Assembly: GCA_022578605.1 (NCBI GenBank)
Contig: MU394087.1
Span: 62,001 to 126,000, forward strand
Length of the DNA stretch: 64,000 nt
Direction of reading: 5' to 3'
From: Camillea tinctor
Lineage: Eukaryota > Ascomycota > Sordariomycetes > Xylariales > Xylariaceae
Shown one piece after another: positions 25,782 to 37,535 of the stretch (positions are counted from its first letter, which is position 1; every line of letters begins with the position of its first letter). The notes under the pieces are model-generated. The model was not told the DNA's origin and ran no database searches. It was given only the letters and a program-made list of their open reading frames with translations. A program made the translations under genes and the position numbers.

Positions 25782-25803
25782 TTTTTTTTTTTTTTTTTTT
25801 TTT
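25782..25803. repeat. T22 homopolymer
   Basis: Twenty-two consecutive T in noncoding DNA. It could be the tail of an old retroposed sequence on the minus strand, but no element body was recognised. Confidence 0.9.
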
Positions 25804-27130
25804 CATAATAGACAGAAACCGGTTTATGTATAGTACATGTAGGTTATCTGACTTCATAACATTTTTGTTGTCCGCATCAATCATCAATCTAGGTTTTCCT
25901 GTTACCTACTTTTTATGAGATCAGGTACAGACAACATGTTATGATATGGCAATAAGTCACGTTGTTTTCTACCAAATGTAGGTACACATATACATACAAA
26001 TAACATAAGAAGAGGGGGAAACTAATAGGTTAAATGGTTGGCATTAGGTACATCAATTACCTATTGAAAAGAAAAAGAAGCTTCAGCTTGTACTTATCCT
26101 TGTTAACTAGCAAGATATAATAGTATGTAGTTACCTATTAGTTATTCTCCTTGGTTGGCGTTGGCCTCTGCTGGGAGAAAAGAAAAGAAAAGGAAAAAAA
26201 AGAAAGAAAGAAAAAAGACTTCCCCCGTCCAACCGACTCTAGTGTAGTAGTACGAGTATAGTGTAGTGTAGTGTAGCTCGACAACTAGGTACTATGTAGG
26301 TTATTCTAAGTAACTAGTGTGTGTATCAACAAGTGTATACCACACGAATTACCATCTGCATCCATGTAACCTATGTAGTAGTACAGTTACCTAGGTGGGT
26401 AAATAGTTTCAATGTTCTCCCTAACCCCTACCACCGTTAAACTGATGAAGTGGACTTGTCTCGGTTACTCTCCTTCCATTCTTTTTTCTTCCTCCTCAAT
26501 ACAAACAACTCTTATAAGGGATGTTATCCATTGTCCGTGGTTGATCCTAGTTTAGCACAATACCTTTTTTTATTTTATGTACAACTGTACCCAACTTCTC
26601 TTCGTCATAACTTCTTCGTCAGCCGCGCTGACGTTGGACCATCAACTCATCAACTCCATTCAGTCCAGTCCCGGTCCCCCCCCCAAATCCCAGTCCCAGT
26701 CCCAGAAGCACATACCTGCATAGGGTCCTAGTTCGTGGCTTGCATCTCACATCCTGGACGGCTGGATGACCCGTGCGGCAACTGCATAATAAGCTCAGTC
26801 CCCTCACATAGTATATCTATTCTCATAACCGCACCCCGTGTTCTTCTCTCTTCTCCCGAGAATTGAATTCGTTTCTATTATTTCCTGTATTCCGTCTCCG
26901 AGTTGCCGGGTCCATACGCTCGTTTGATCCACTCTGTGTATATAATATACGCTTCACCACCCTCTCGTTTACACACACGTCTACCGTCTTATTCCCCCCT
27001 CCTCTCTTACTCTCTTGTCCACAACCACTTCCTTACCACCAACGACAAATCGAAAGCATAGGCTTGATCGCGTGATACCATACCCCAATTAGGCAATCGA
27101 CGATTTCTTGTACCGGTTGTTCCCCAGAAT

Positions 27131-27181
27131 ATGAGCAGTGGTTCTTGCTTTCGATTTTGGACTGGTTACTTGGCACCCTGA
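27131..27181 (+). promoter_or_regulatory. Upstream open reading frame before the cyclin gene
   Basis: ATG AGC ... TGA encodes 16 residues and ends 25 bp before the cyclin ATG at 27207. If the transcript starts in the pyrimidine-rich leader upstream, as inferred, ribosomes would meet this frame first, which could make cyclin synthesis sensitive to translation rate. The transcript start is not known. Confidence 0.4.
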
Positions 27182-27206
27182 AGAGCAAAAAAGGCGATAA
27201 TTCAAG

Positions 27207-28218
27207 ATGGGTCACAACAAGAGCTTCTCGCTGCAGGACGACGACTTTGAGTTCGACGAGGCCTATTTTAGACAGTTCTACAAGCCCCTGTCTAATCTGC
27301 CCACGCCACCACCTTCGTCCCGGAATTCCTCGGCCAGTCAGAGTCCATGCATCTCTGCTGAAGATGCCGATGGTCCCAACTCACCATTTCTAGGTTAGTT
27401 CGAAAAACAGGATGTCTCATTTCGTACTTTGAATGCGTAGGCTAATCGTCATTATTCTTTCAGGTCCTGCGGCCCATCTAGCAAGAATGTTGCCTCCGGG
27501 GGCTTCTTTCATCACCCCCTCTATCCCGGTGTTGCAGAGCATGCTGGCACGTGCCAACCTGCCCATGGACATTATTGCCCTGGCTGTCTGCATCCTGGAT
27601 TCACTAAACTCTCGATTTTCGCGCAGCTGGCGAATATCGTTTCCTCTGAATCATCAAGCACAGCCGCTTTCCAAGCGACATACGCTGCCCTCCGGTCCCG
27701 TTCAGGCGGCACACATCGACTCTGTCTATCCCGAAATCATCATCTTGGCGGCGCTGATCATTGCCGACAAGTTTGTGGAGGACATGCAGGAGTCGACCCA
27801 GTACTTCGCCTCTGCATGGGGAAACAACGTGTGGTCGTGTGAGCAAATCAACTTCACCGAACGCTGCATCATGGAAAGCCTGGGTTACCGCATTATGCCG
27901 CTGTGGGAGCCCGGCTCGATCAAGCAGGCCCGGCACGACATCGAGATGGCGAGACGGGAAATCGTGCAGGAAAACGCCGCACTAGCGTTGGGTGATGGAT
28001 GCAAGAATAGCAACAAGCACATTAAGTCCATAAGCTCGGGAGTAATAGGCCTGGGTCTGCCGCTCACGCCTGCCGACACGCCCAAGTCGGAAGTGCCCTC
28101 GCCGTTTGGATACACGCAGAAGCTCGAGCTCGAGCAGGAGACCCGGGAGGCCTTTAGTAACGGCAAAGCGGTGCCGCAGGATTACCTGCGTCTACCTTAC
28201 GAGACGACGTCGCAATGA
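27207..28218 (+). CDS. Cyclin-domain protein (Pho80/Pcl-like), two exons
   Basis: Exons 27207-27393 and 27464-28218 give 313 aa over a 70-bp intron (GTTAGT donor, GCTAAT branch, CAG acceptor, phase 1). The first 60 residues are Ser/Pro-rich. The cyclin box follows: MDIIALAVCILDSLNSRF, YPEIIILAALIIADKFVED, then INFTERCIMESLGYRIMPLW, the pattern of Pho85-type cyclins. In such proteins the box binds a cyclin-dependent kinase (Pho85/PhoA family) linked to nutrient state, polarity or cell-cycle entry. The C-terminal 90 residues have TP and SP sites (LTPADTPKSEVPSP) that could be kinase targets. Which cyclin subtype this is cannot be settled from sequence alone. The long empty upstream region and the short upstream frame suggest elaborate control. 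Confidence 0.82.
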
Positions 28219-31200
28219 ATGAAAGAGAAAGAATCGAACGTTTTGAGCCGGAATCGCGATATGCTGCATATCTAACCTATTTGATTTATAATCATTCATA
28301 CCTCTAATTTGCTTCTTTTCATCTCTGCATGGCAGGTTGGTTGCATGGTACCTAAGCTGGGCTCTTGAATCGACATAAAACCCCCTTCCATAGGGGGGGA
28401 GATGGATTTGGAGGGTTACAGTTCCATTCGCCTCACCGCGCGCTGGAAAACTGACTGTCAATTGCTACGGACAAGGGGGGAAGACCCGAAAAAAAAGAGA
28501 ACCCCCTACGTAATTGTCTTTTTGGGTCATGGTTGTCACAAACCCCCTAGTCGGGTTAAGGGAATTATGTTGGTGTTAGGGAGTTCGAGCGGCCGGGAGT
28601 TTCGGGTCTGCCTATATGGTCTAGCTACCTTACATGAACTTGTGGGTTTAGTGCTTGTCATGGTGTGTCTTTTTTTGAACCCATTGGGAAAAAAAAGGAG
28701 GGAGTTCGAAAATACCTACCGGGGGAGAGGGGAAGGGACACGCGTCCCGCTTGCGTACTGATTCACAATCAATATACCCACTAAGTAATATATATGATCT
28801 TTATCCCTTGTTCCAATTCCCATAGTTGATTCCCCTATTTTTGCAAAAAGTGAAATGCCAATCATCCGCGTAATAAACCTAGCCTCGTCGTTGGGCTAGG
28901 TTTATGTCTACGTCTCTAACCTACACCATATAAATATATACACACGATCTCTCTGAGTCCAGACCTCATCTCAATCTAAAGCCGTGCTCTGTACTGTCTA
29001 TCAGCCTGAACTCACCGGCGCCTTACTTGCTGATGTCATGATACGTCGGGAAAACGTTCCCGGAGCCGTAGTATCATTCCCTTCAAGCTCACTTGTGCGC
29101 ATATTTGCACACACACGCATACGCGTATATAATAAGCTTTGTATTCTATGCCCACCCTCCCATAGCTAATAAACACACACATATATATAGGATTGCCTTC
29201 TATATGCACTCTCCTGCAAGACATAATACTCACGCCTTATTTCCCCAGATTTGCGTGCCGCATGGATAGGTCTAGCTAGGTGGTACCGCGAGAGGTCTTT
29301 TCGAAGCAACCTCAATATACCACAAGATACCAGACAGATATTTATAGCTCTCGCCCTGAATCGATCGCAGCTTGCATTTTACGCTTTCCACGTGGGTAGT
29401 ACAGATGGAACATCGTGAACAATGTATTACCTCACTCAAACCTTTTTCACTGGCCGACAATGGCCGTATTTCAAGTTCTTCGGACAAAGGGGAAGAACAT
29501 ACACCTACACACATATACACATATAGTAGACACACACGCATACACAGAGGGAACAGTGAGAAGGATAGAGATCACAAAAGGACACGAATGCGAATCCGGT
29601 CTTTACACCCGACAACCGAGCGCCTGCAAGCCATTGTATTGACCCCCATATTACTAGTGTCGGGCCGTTTTGAATGGTGTAGTTGTAGCACTAGGGCTCA
29701 GAAAATCACTACACGCCGGCGCGAACTGGTGGTGGGTTTGTTGTGGAGGACTTTCGCTTTCCGAACACACACAAACTTGAGTTCAACTCCTACTTACCAT
29801 GGCTATATAGATCAGCCCATCTTCTAACCGTATATCCAACGCCGAGGAACATCCTGATGAAAAAAAAAAAAGCAAATCTAGACATTCATACATATAATCT
29901 AGAGTAGGTAGACGCGTGATGTGACTCCATGTGCAAGCGGACGAATAGGGGGACGTGCCACCTCTCAATTGCACACGGCCAGTCAATTTATTGATTTATA
30001 TTCTCGTCGACGAATATAGCTACCTGCAGTCTCCCTTCTTATCCCCCCCCCCTCTAGGCATATGTCACCATTCTCATTGGGAATTATCACCTTCGCATTG
30101 CGTGTATCCAATTATGACGCAGGAAGGAGGTAAGTATGTCTCAGAGTATATATATCCTACCGAGAGATGTATGCTAGCACTACGTAGCTGCTCGCCCCTT
30201 ATAGCTTTTCAAGCTGTCACATCATGAAATGAGGCTGAGAGACACTGTTCGTCCTCCGAACCAAAAACCCACTTAGACAACTACACGTACCACCCATAAT
30301 AGACGCATAACGCACAACACGCACACGCACATGTCAAGTTAGGTAGCCTATATACGTGGTAAGTGTGTGTTACGTTATCAGCTCTCACTCACTCTGAAGT
30401 GAAGTTCAAGTATAAAAAAAAAATCGAATGTGGATGTGGGTGTTATTGTGTGTGGACAACGACTCATTTCCATCCCTAGCCTCAGCCTCAACAGTTCCGA
30501 GAGAACCGCGTCCATATTTAGTAGAAACCCCCGCTAACGAAACGTCTGTTATTTTTTCGATTCCGGAAAGTGGATTGCAAGAGAACCAAGAGAGGGAGAA
30601 AATAAGTAAAAATAGAAGAACGGTAGAAGAAAAAAAAAACGATAAGGCTAGAACTAAGTAGTCCTATAGTTTAGAGGCAGTTCAATACGAAAGAGAAGGC
30701 AAAAAAAGGTGAATAGTCTCATGACTAGGAGGTGAAAAAACTAGTATAGGGTATCTACCAAAAACACTAGATAAAAGGTTCTTCAGCGTTAAGCTTTCTC
30801 GCCTCCCCCCCCAATATCTTAGGTCACTTGTCTACGCACGTAATACCAGGTATAGAGAGATACCTTCTTTTCTCTTTACGCGAATTATCGTACGGCCGAT
30901 TAGTAGCTGGTATCCATTGGGTCCATATGTATAGTACTTAACTTAGTCGAGGTATGTTTCGCCGCGCGCTAGTTAACTTTGTTTAGTATCTGACCTAGTA
31001 AGTTTTCCTTCCATAATGTTAACATGTTAGGTAGCACCTACAACTTCCTTTTCTCTGTTGGGGGTTACATAGATGTAGGTAGGACAAGAACCGCAGGCTA
31101 TCAGGGAAAGAGCTTGGAAGGGGGAGGAAAGCCTGCGTTGGCGTCATAGGCCCCACTAGATTTTATGGAAAACCTTTCGATCGATCTTCCAACTTCCTTG

Positions 31201-32289
31201 AGGTCTCCTCCTTTAACTACTATGCAGGCACCTGTATTTTTTTTTTTTTTTAACTTATAGCTAGTTTGTAGTGTAGCAGGTAGCTAGTAATACCAAGGCA
31301 AGGTTGTTTTTCTTCCACTTCCATGTTTCAATGAATTGTACAACAAGGGAGAGTTCCGACTGTTTTCGATCTCTCCTATGTACTTCCCGGATTTGTTTCC
31401 CCCCTCGGCCCCCCTTTATAAATACCTACTAATATTAATTTCCCCGCCTCGCTTAAGTTTTGTTATTGTTGGCACCTAGTGGTCCGTGAGCCTAGAGAGA
31501 GAATAAAAAAGTTTAATGTTTATCAATATATGTATGTACATAGCTACCTAGATATAAGAATAGTGTACCTACTAATAATGTGTATATCAATGTGTATATC
31601 AATACGTTTGGTTCTACTTCACATCCATTGGCATGTCCTGCATGTCCACCTATCTACATATAGAACATGTATATTCCCCCACACATGAACCGACAAACGG
31701 GAGAGGATGAGGAGATAAAAACAGCAAGACAATCGTATTATTTACTGAAGTCTGTCAATATCTCGTTTCTTTTCCAAATCGTTTCTGGAAATATAAACAG
31801 TCACACGACGATGACCAAAAAAAAAGAAGTAGAAGAAAAGAAAAAAAAAACCATAAACATGTGTAAGCTGGTTAGTGGGCAATAGTACTGTCATAACTTA
31901 CTGTTTTGCGCCTGATGCTTAAAAGATGGCGGGCCAACAAGCTCACTGATAGGTAGGGGAGGAAGTGCCCTAAGAACGCTGAGACAAGTTGAACGATGAT
32001 CGACATTCTAGGTTAAGAGAGCAAGCTTATCGGGTGGTGCCCCGGACTTTAGCTGCTTATCAGTCCAAAAGGAGACTAGTGAGGGGCACCCGGCAGAATT
32101 TTTTCTTCGACATGACCGCCTGCGCCCACTACCTATAGCCTATGGCTTGATTTCCCAAAGCTTTCCATCGTATCATCGCGAATCCCAATTCTGGCACACC
32201 CAAGAATCATTGAATTTCAGTAGAAGCCCCTCTCTCCCCCCTCCCCGCTCACCCAATCGCGCACATCAAAATCCCCTCACAGAACCACC
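28219..32289. other. Long intergenic region, no gene seen
   Basis: About 4 kb without supported exons. It contains a perfect 12-bp hairpin at 28873-28905, A-rich tracts (30630-30650, 31818-31850), a T run near 31239-31251, and microsatellite-like TATA stretches near 29180. The last part is the BCP1 promoter. Confidence 0.5.
28873..28905. repeat. Perfect inverted repeat, 12-bp arms, 9-nt loop
   Basis: ATAAACCTAGCC, nine bases, then its exact reverse complement. It lies 650 bp past the cyclin stop, too far to be a simple terminator. The arms contain the CCTAG core common in the intergenic DNA here. Confidence 0.85.
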
Positions 32290-33238
32290 ATGGCCAAAAA
32301 GCGAGCAAGAGAAGCGGACGGCGCCTCCGAGGCGCCAGACAAGATGGTGGAGGACAGTGACAGCTCGGACGATGATGACGTGAGTGAGAGGCACAGAGCA
32401 ACGGAGCGCAAGAAGCGCGATACTAGACCGGCTACGCTACGGAGAAGCTAATTTCGCGATCCTACAGGATTTCGACATGGTGAATGTCGATTTCGAGTGG
32501 TTCAATTTCAACGAGAAGATTGATTTCCATGGGCTGAAAGCTCTGTTGCGACAACTCTTCGACGTGGACAAAGACCTCTTCGATATCTCGGCGCTTGCCG
32601 ACCTGATCCTATCGCAACCTACCATTGGATCAACTGTGAAAGTAGACGGTGAAGAGGCCGACCCCTACGCTTTCCTTACCGCGATCAACCTGCACGAGCA
32701 CAAGGAGAAGAAGCCCGTCGTTCAGCTTATAGATTACATAAATGAAAAGGCCAAGACGAACGAGGCCCTGGCGCCGATCCCTGGATTGCTCGCCTCTGGC
32801 AAACATGTCGGGCTCGTGCTTGCGGAGCGATTGATCAACATGCCCTCCGAGATATCCCCTCCTATGTACGGCATGCTCATCGACGAGGTAGAAGCCGCGG
32901 TTGAGGACAAGGAACCCTACGAGTTTTCGCATTACCTCATCATCTCCAAGACCTACCACGAGATCGAGTCGACACTCGACATTGAGGAACGGAAACGGAA
33001 GAAGGGCAAGCAGGACGCAACCATGTTTTACTTCCATCCGGAAGACGAAGTATTGCAGAAACACGCGGCGGCGTACGGGAGCTATTCGCTCACCAAGATT
33101 GACGAGGCCATATCAGATAGTAAGCGGGCTTTCCAGGAGATGGGTATCATGCCGATGGGTTCTATGATCTTGATAGAAACTAGCAAATTTGCCGACGCCG
33201 CCAAAGCGATCAGCGAGTACCTCAGCCCTCCCTCTTGA
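32290..33238 (+). CDS. BCP1: Bcp1 (BCCIP family) nuclear transport/ribosomal protein chaperone
   Basis: Exons 32290-32379 and 32468-33238 give 286 aa; the 88-bp intron is GTGAGT...ACAG, phase 0. The N-terminus is a basic KKRAREAD patch followed by an acidic SDSSDDDD tract. After the intron comes the BCP1 domain: [31 protein letters not shown], then [27 protein letters not shown] and a C-terminal segment [16 protein letters not shown]. In yeast Bcp1 is needed for nuclear export of the lipid kinase Mss4 and acts as a chaperone for ribosomal protein Rpl23. The length matches the family. It converges with the chorismate mutase gene, 117 bp apart. Confidence 0.95.
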
Positions 33239-33355
33239 GGGGTCCAGCTCGGGGGGCAATATAATCAACTAATGCATCGAGAAACAGCTGATGCACTTAC
33301 AGATGTCGTGTAATGTCCTAATACATCCCGTCCCATCTAGGGGGGGGCTGCTTTC

Positions 33356-34229
33356 CTACAACAGCCGTTGCATAAGATATTCTACCTCGACCTCCTTTGT
33401 TATTGGTATGACGAAGTCCCTGTACATAGACACCACAGCTTCGACATTGATCTTTCCGTCGCTATCGGGACTGGTAGTGGTCGGGTCTGTACCATAAGTC
33501 CGCGCTTTCAGCCCCAGCCGCGCCAAGACCTGCTTCTCTACCGCGGCATTGGTGATGGACTCGCCAATCGCCTCACGGTCACCCGCCTTAATCAACTTGG
33601 TGTACTTTTCCGGGTCGGACTGAAACTTGGACTCGGCCACGAACTTGCCAAAGTGTATGCGTCGCGATAGCGCTTGGAGACATGCAATGTCGCAGGTGGC
33701 TGAGGATCCGTAGTTCTCCTCCGACTCGCCACGGTCACCGCGCCCAAAGTCCGGGCACACGGCGGGCAGAAAGTTCTCTATGTAGAACTTCTTGATCTTC
33801 TCGTTGACATTGACGTTGTTGGGGTGGAGGATCTTGGGGTATTCTAGGGGTTTCAGGATAGGCTTCTGGAGGGCCTCGGGGAAGAAGGGATACTCGTCGG
33901 GAGCTTCGTAGCGGCGGATGAGAGACTGCAGCTTCTCCTGCTCGCGTAGGTACCAGTCCATAAAACTGAGCTGCTCGTTGGTGCCGATCTCTACGGCACC
34001 AGGCTCGTAGATGCTCCGGTTGAGAGGGAACTGAACCCGCTCAATCAGATGGAAGGTGATGGTGTCTTCGAGTCGACTAGTGTATCAGGAAAGGAGAGAG
34101 TATATTGTCAGCAAGCATAAGCATAATAAGGAGGTGGGTTGCTTGTATCGTCTCGTACATTAGCTGGAAGCGAATGTTCGCTAAGTCTAGTGCCTGAGAG
34201 GCATCTTTAAGATCGATGATGGTATCCAT
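33356..34229 (-). CDS. ARO7: Chorismate mutase (AroQ, eukaryotic allosteric type)
   Basis: Exons 34229-34159 and 34076-33356 give 263 aa. The intron is 82 bp (GTACGA...CTAG, phase 2), joining to [24 protein letters not shown]. The enzyme rearranges chorismate to prephenate in the cytosol, the first committed step to phenylalanine and tyrosine. The all-helical fungal fold is recognisable: N-terminal helix with Arg20 ([11 protein letters not shown]), the [29 protein letters not shown] stretch carrying active-site Arg and Lys, an [25 protein letters not shown] regulatory/helix region, and the C-terminal [20 protein letters not shown] with the conserved catalytic Glu context. Length is close to yeast Aro7 (256 aa), which is inhibited by tyrosine and activated by tryptophan. 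Confidence 0.96.
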
Positions 34230-35309
34230 AATTTGGTATGCAACTAAGGAAGGATTTCCTGGATCTGGACAGGTCGAAGAAGGTATGGCTTTTTACTTGT
34301 TTTGATAGGTTCAGGGTAAGTTGCTGGTATAGGTTGGCTGGTAGGCTGGGTAAGCTGGAAAGAGGAGGTTTTAAGGCTTCCTTTTGATTTGACTCAGAAA
34401 ATTATATGTAGGTCTGTACTACCTAAGCATGCAGCTGAGTCTTATTTGGTGGTATGGTACATGTATACATTAATACCTAAAAGATTAGGTACCTAAAACA
34501 CCAGTTTTAGGTAGGTGGTACAGTACAGTATATACTACAGGTAGTACCTAAGTATTGATGTTATGTTAGGTTAATAGTAGTAGACGTTATTTTATTTAAA
34601 ACCTCTCTTCTTCAATGGCGGGGTTTAGCTGAAGAGGAGATTTATTATCACACTAGTAGATTCTGATCCGCTTTGATTGTATTCTTTTTTTTTCTTTTTT
34701 TTTTTTTCCTCTCTCTTCTCTCCTCCCTTGGAGGGGTATACAAGGCGGTATGTACTGTACTAACCTTACAACTACGTAGTAGACTTAGTACTACTAAAAT
34801 CTACCCCATGTAACCCTCCCAGCCGTCCTTGCCTCCCTTTGATTAGGTCACCGCAACGCTGATTGCTTCGTTGCTTCTCGGCAGGTCTCGTAATCTACAG
34901 CTGGCATGCTAGCTGAGACAGCTGTTCTCTCCCTGTGTGTCGCTGGAATGCACCTGGCAGTTGCTGGCACTTATCAAGTGTCCTCTTTTTGTTATGCTCC
35001 GGACCAATGGGAGGACATTCGGCACACGGTGGCTAACTTGTCCTACGTCCTACCCTGGTCACTTTGCTAGGTTAAACTTCTTCGCTGCCCATTCCTGCAG
35101 GTGTTGCAGCTTGCCCCATACTGCAAAATCCTTGGAACCAAAAAAAAAGGCCTATTATTATCACAGACGCAAAGATCGAAGATAAATAATTTTTTTACAC
35201 ACTTCCAATTTGCGTTTTTTCCAAAGCTGCCTTATGCGCCATCTTGCCGTGCCACGTCTGTCTCCAGACCCGCTATATCCCGAGTGATTCACATCTGCGA
35301 TATACGCGT
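34230..35309. other. Divergent promoter region, chorismate mutase / MDV1
   Basis: About 1.1 kb shared by two divergently transcribed genes. A long T/C tract lies at about 34684-34730, and there are several GGTAGGT/ACCTA motifs at 34480-34560. No coding frame supported. Confidence 0.6.
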
Positions 35310-37535
35310 ATGGACGATTCCGATTTAAATAATGCCTTCCATGATGAAGCCTCCGTGGGCGATGACACTATTCTATCGGTATGGCCCATATGCCTTTTGA
35401 TCTAACAGATGTTTTTCCCATCAATCCACCCCCTCACCCCCCAAAATCGCTTGAACTCCAAGCCTAACCCCATGTTGATACTGCAGTCACGAGGCATTGA
35501 GGCCTTCACTCGCAAAGTGACCACCACCGCGAGTCACCTCGCCGGTCACGCCTCTGATCCCTCCTCAAACCACTATCATAACGCCATGGCCGAGGTACAC
35601 AAGCATCTGAGGCGGCCCGGCATACAAAAGAGTGTCTTTTCCATGACCAGGACCACTCCCACCGATCTCGTCCGCTCCCGTTTCTCTACCGCCGAGATCC
35701 AATACCGTGCCTTGTCATATGTGCCCGATGACATGCTCCAGAACATACCCGAGGATGGGAATGCATATTCCCTCTTCCAGGGTTTCCAGGCCAGCTTCCC
35801 CGAGTTTGCCGAGGAGTCCAAGAGACACAAGCGGAAGATAACGAGGGGCAGGAAGATGCTGGACGAGACACCCACGGCGCCCGGTGATCCGCATCACCTG
35901 CAGAAGCTTAAGAAGGAGAGGTCGACGTTAATGCACGAGCTCGAGATGATCACCATAAGGAAAAACATGGCCAGCAGTGAGATTCACGACATCGACATCA
36001 AGATAGCTAATCTGGCTGGCATGCGGAGAATTATCATCGACAGGTTAGCCGGTTTAGAACAGGAAGAGGCATTATTAGAACATGACGGTAAGATAGCCTC
36101 CAAAACCTGCAAAAATATCGCACTATCCCCCAGGGTTGCTAACAAGTCTTTTCAGTTATGGACATGGAGAGCAGGATAGAAGATGCCCAAACTCTGGTGG
36201 ACGAGGCTGAGTCGATAGCAGCCGACACACCAACGAGATCGGAAGACGACGACTTAGTAAATGACGAAGACGGCGAGTTTATGTCAAAATCTATTTACGA
36301 AAAACTCCCCTCTGCTACTAGTACCCTGTCACGCTCAAAGAGACCCAAGAACATCAAGCGAAAAACCATGCCCATCTTACACGAACATTTTGACCCTGGC
36401 TTCAACATTAGAGAGATTAAAGCACACCCGGATTACATTACAGCACTAGATTTCGACGCTCCTTTTGGCACTTTGGTTACTTCTTCTATGGATGATACGG
36501 TTAGAGTCTGGGACCTCAACGCAGGACGCTGTATCGGTTTGCTCGATGGACACACAGCTTCGGTACGGACGCTGCAAGTGGAAGACAACATTCTGGCTAC
36601 CGGTTCTATGGATGCTACTATTCGGTTATGGGATTTGAGCAAGGCGCACTACGACCCGCAAGGCAGCCACTTCGGTAAAGATGAGGAAGAGGACGGCATG
36701 GCTTTTGAAAACCCGGATGACCAACCCGTTGACCCACCGGCAGGAAGCATGTCTGACTGCCCTCTGTTCACTCTATCTTCGCACATCAATGAGATCACTG
36801 CTCTACATTTCAGGGGCGATGTCCTAGTCTCCGGTTCAGCTGACAAGACAATTCGGCAATGGGATCTCGAGAAGGGACGTTGTGTACAGACTTTGGACGT
36901 CATGTGGGCCGCGGCCCAAGCCTCCGTTTCCATCGGCACCGGCGAAGGCACCTGGCGACAGACCAGCCGGCCGACGGCAAGCTCAGCTGACTTCGTTGGC
37001 GCTCTCCAGGTTTTCGAATCGGCTCTTGCCTGTGGTACGGCAGATGGTATGGTCAGACTCTGGGATCTCCGAAGCGGACAGGTTCACCGTAGCCTGGTTG
37101 GACACACCGGCCCCGTTACCTGCCTTCAGTTCGACGATATGCATCTGGTGACCGGAAGCTTGGACCGGAGCATTCGGGTAAGCTAGTTCCACCACCCCCT
37201 TTTTCTAACCTTTTTTTTTTCATTAGTAACATGACCGATACCAACTAACACCACAACAGATATGGGACCTGCGGACAGGATCCATCTTCGATGCGTATGC
37301 GTACGACAACCCGGTGACGAGCATGATGTTCGACAGCCGACGGATCGTCACGGCAGCGGGCGAGGACGTGGTCAAGGTGTACGACAAGGCGGAGTCACGG
37401 CAGTGGGACTGCGGCGCTGGTGTTACGGGGGCTGATGGAGGCCGCACCCCGGCCATCGTCGACCACGTCCGCGTTAGAGACGGGTACCTCGTTGAAGGCC
37501 GGCGGGATGGTGTTGTTGGCGTGTGGAGCTGCTAA
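35310..37535 (+). CDS. mdv1: Mitochondrial division protein 1 (Mdv1/Caf4), coiled-coil WD40 adaptor
   Basis: Exons 35310-35378, 35487-36087, 36156-37177 and 37260-37535 give 655 aa; all phases agree. The N-terminal part carries [18 protein letters not shown], typical of fungal Mdv1. A helical coiled-coil segment spans about residues 155-245 ([15 protein letters not shown], then [15 protein letters not shown]). The WD40 propeller runs from about residue 305 to the end, with repeats ending in VRVWDL, IRLWDL, IRQWDL, VRLWDL and IWDLR. Mdv1 links the outer-membrane receptor Fis1 (N-terminal half) to the dynamin Dnm1 (propeller) and so drives mitochondrial and peroxisomal fission. The short first exon codes only 23 residues. 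One WD blade contains an insertion rich in acidic and Pro residues (around 36661-36750). Confidence 0.94.

Larger units (their letters stand above)
21629..27206. other. 5.6-kb gene-free region upstream of the cyclin gene
   Basis: No supported coding exons. It contains a locally GC-richer stretch at about 22640-23270, a (GGTTA)4 tract at 23294-23313, three nearly identical 9-bp units (GTAAATGGT) near 23369-23395, T22 at 25782-25803, GTAGT-type simple repeats near 26240-26275, and a strongly pyrimidine-rich stretch from about 26460 to 27060 that fits a 5' untranslated leader of the cyclin gene. Confidence 0.5.

Noticed and set aside
25782..25803. Poly(T) as the tail of a LINE or SINE
   Set aside because: No element body, target-site duplication or reverse-transcriptase fragment recognised beside it.
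28402..28761. 119-codon ATG frame after the cyclin gene
   Set aside because: Lies in the probable 3' untranslated region, has unusual composition and no recognisable domain.
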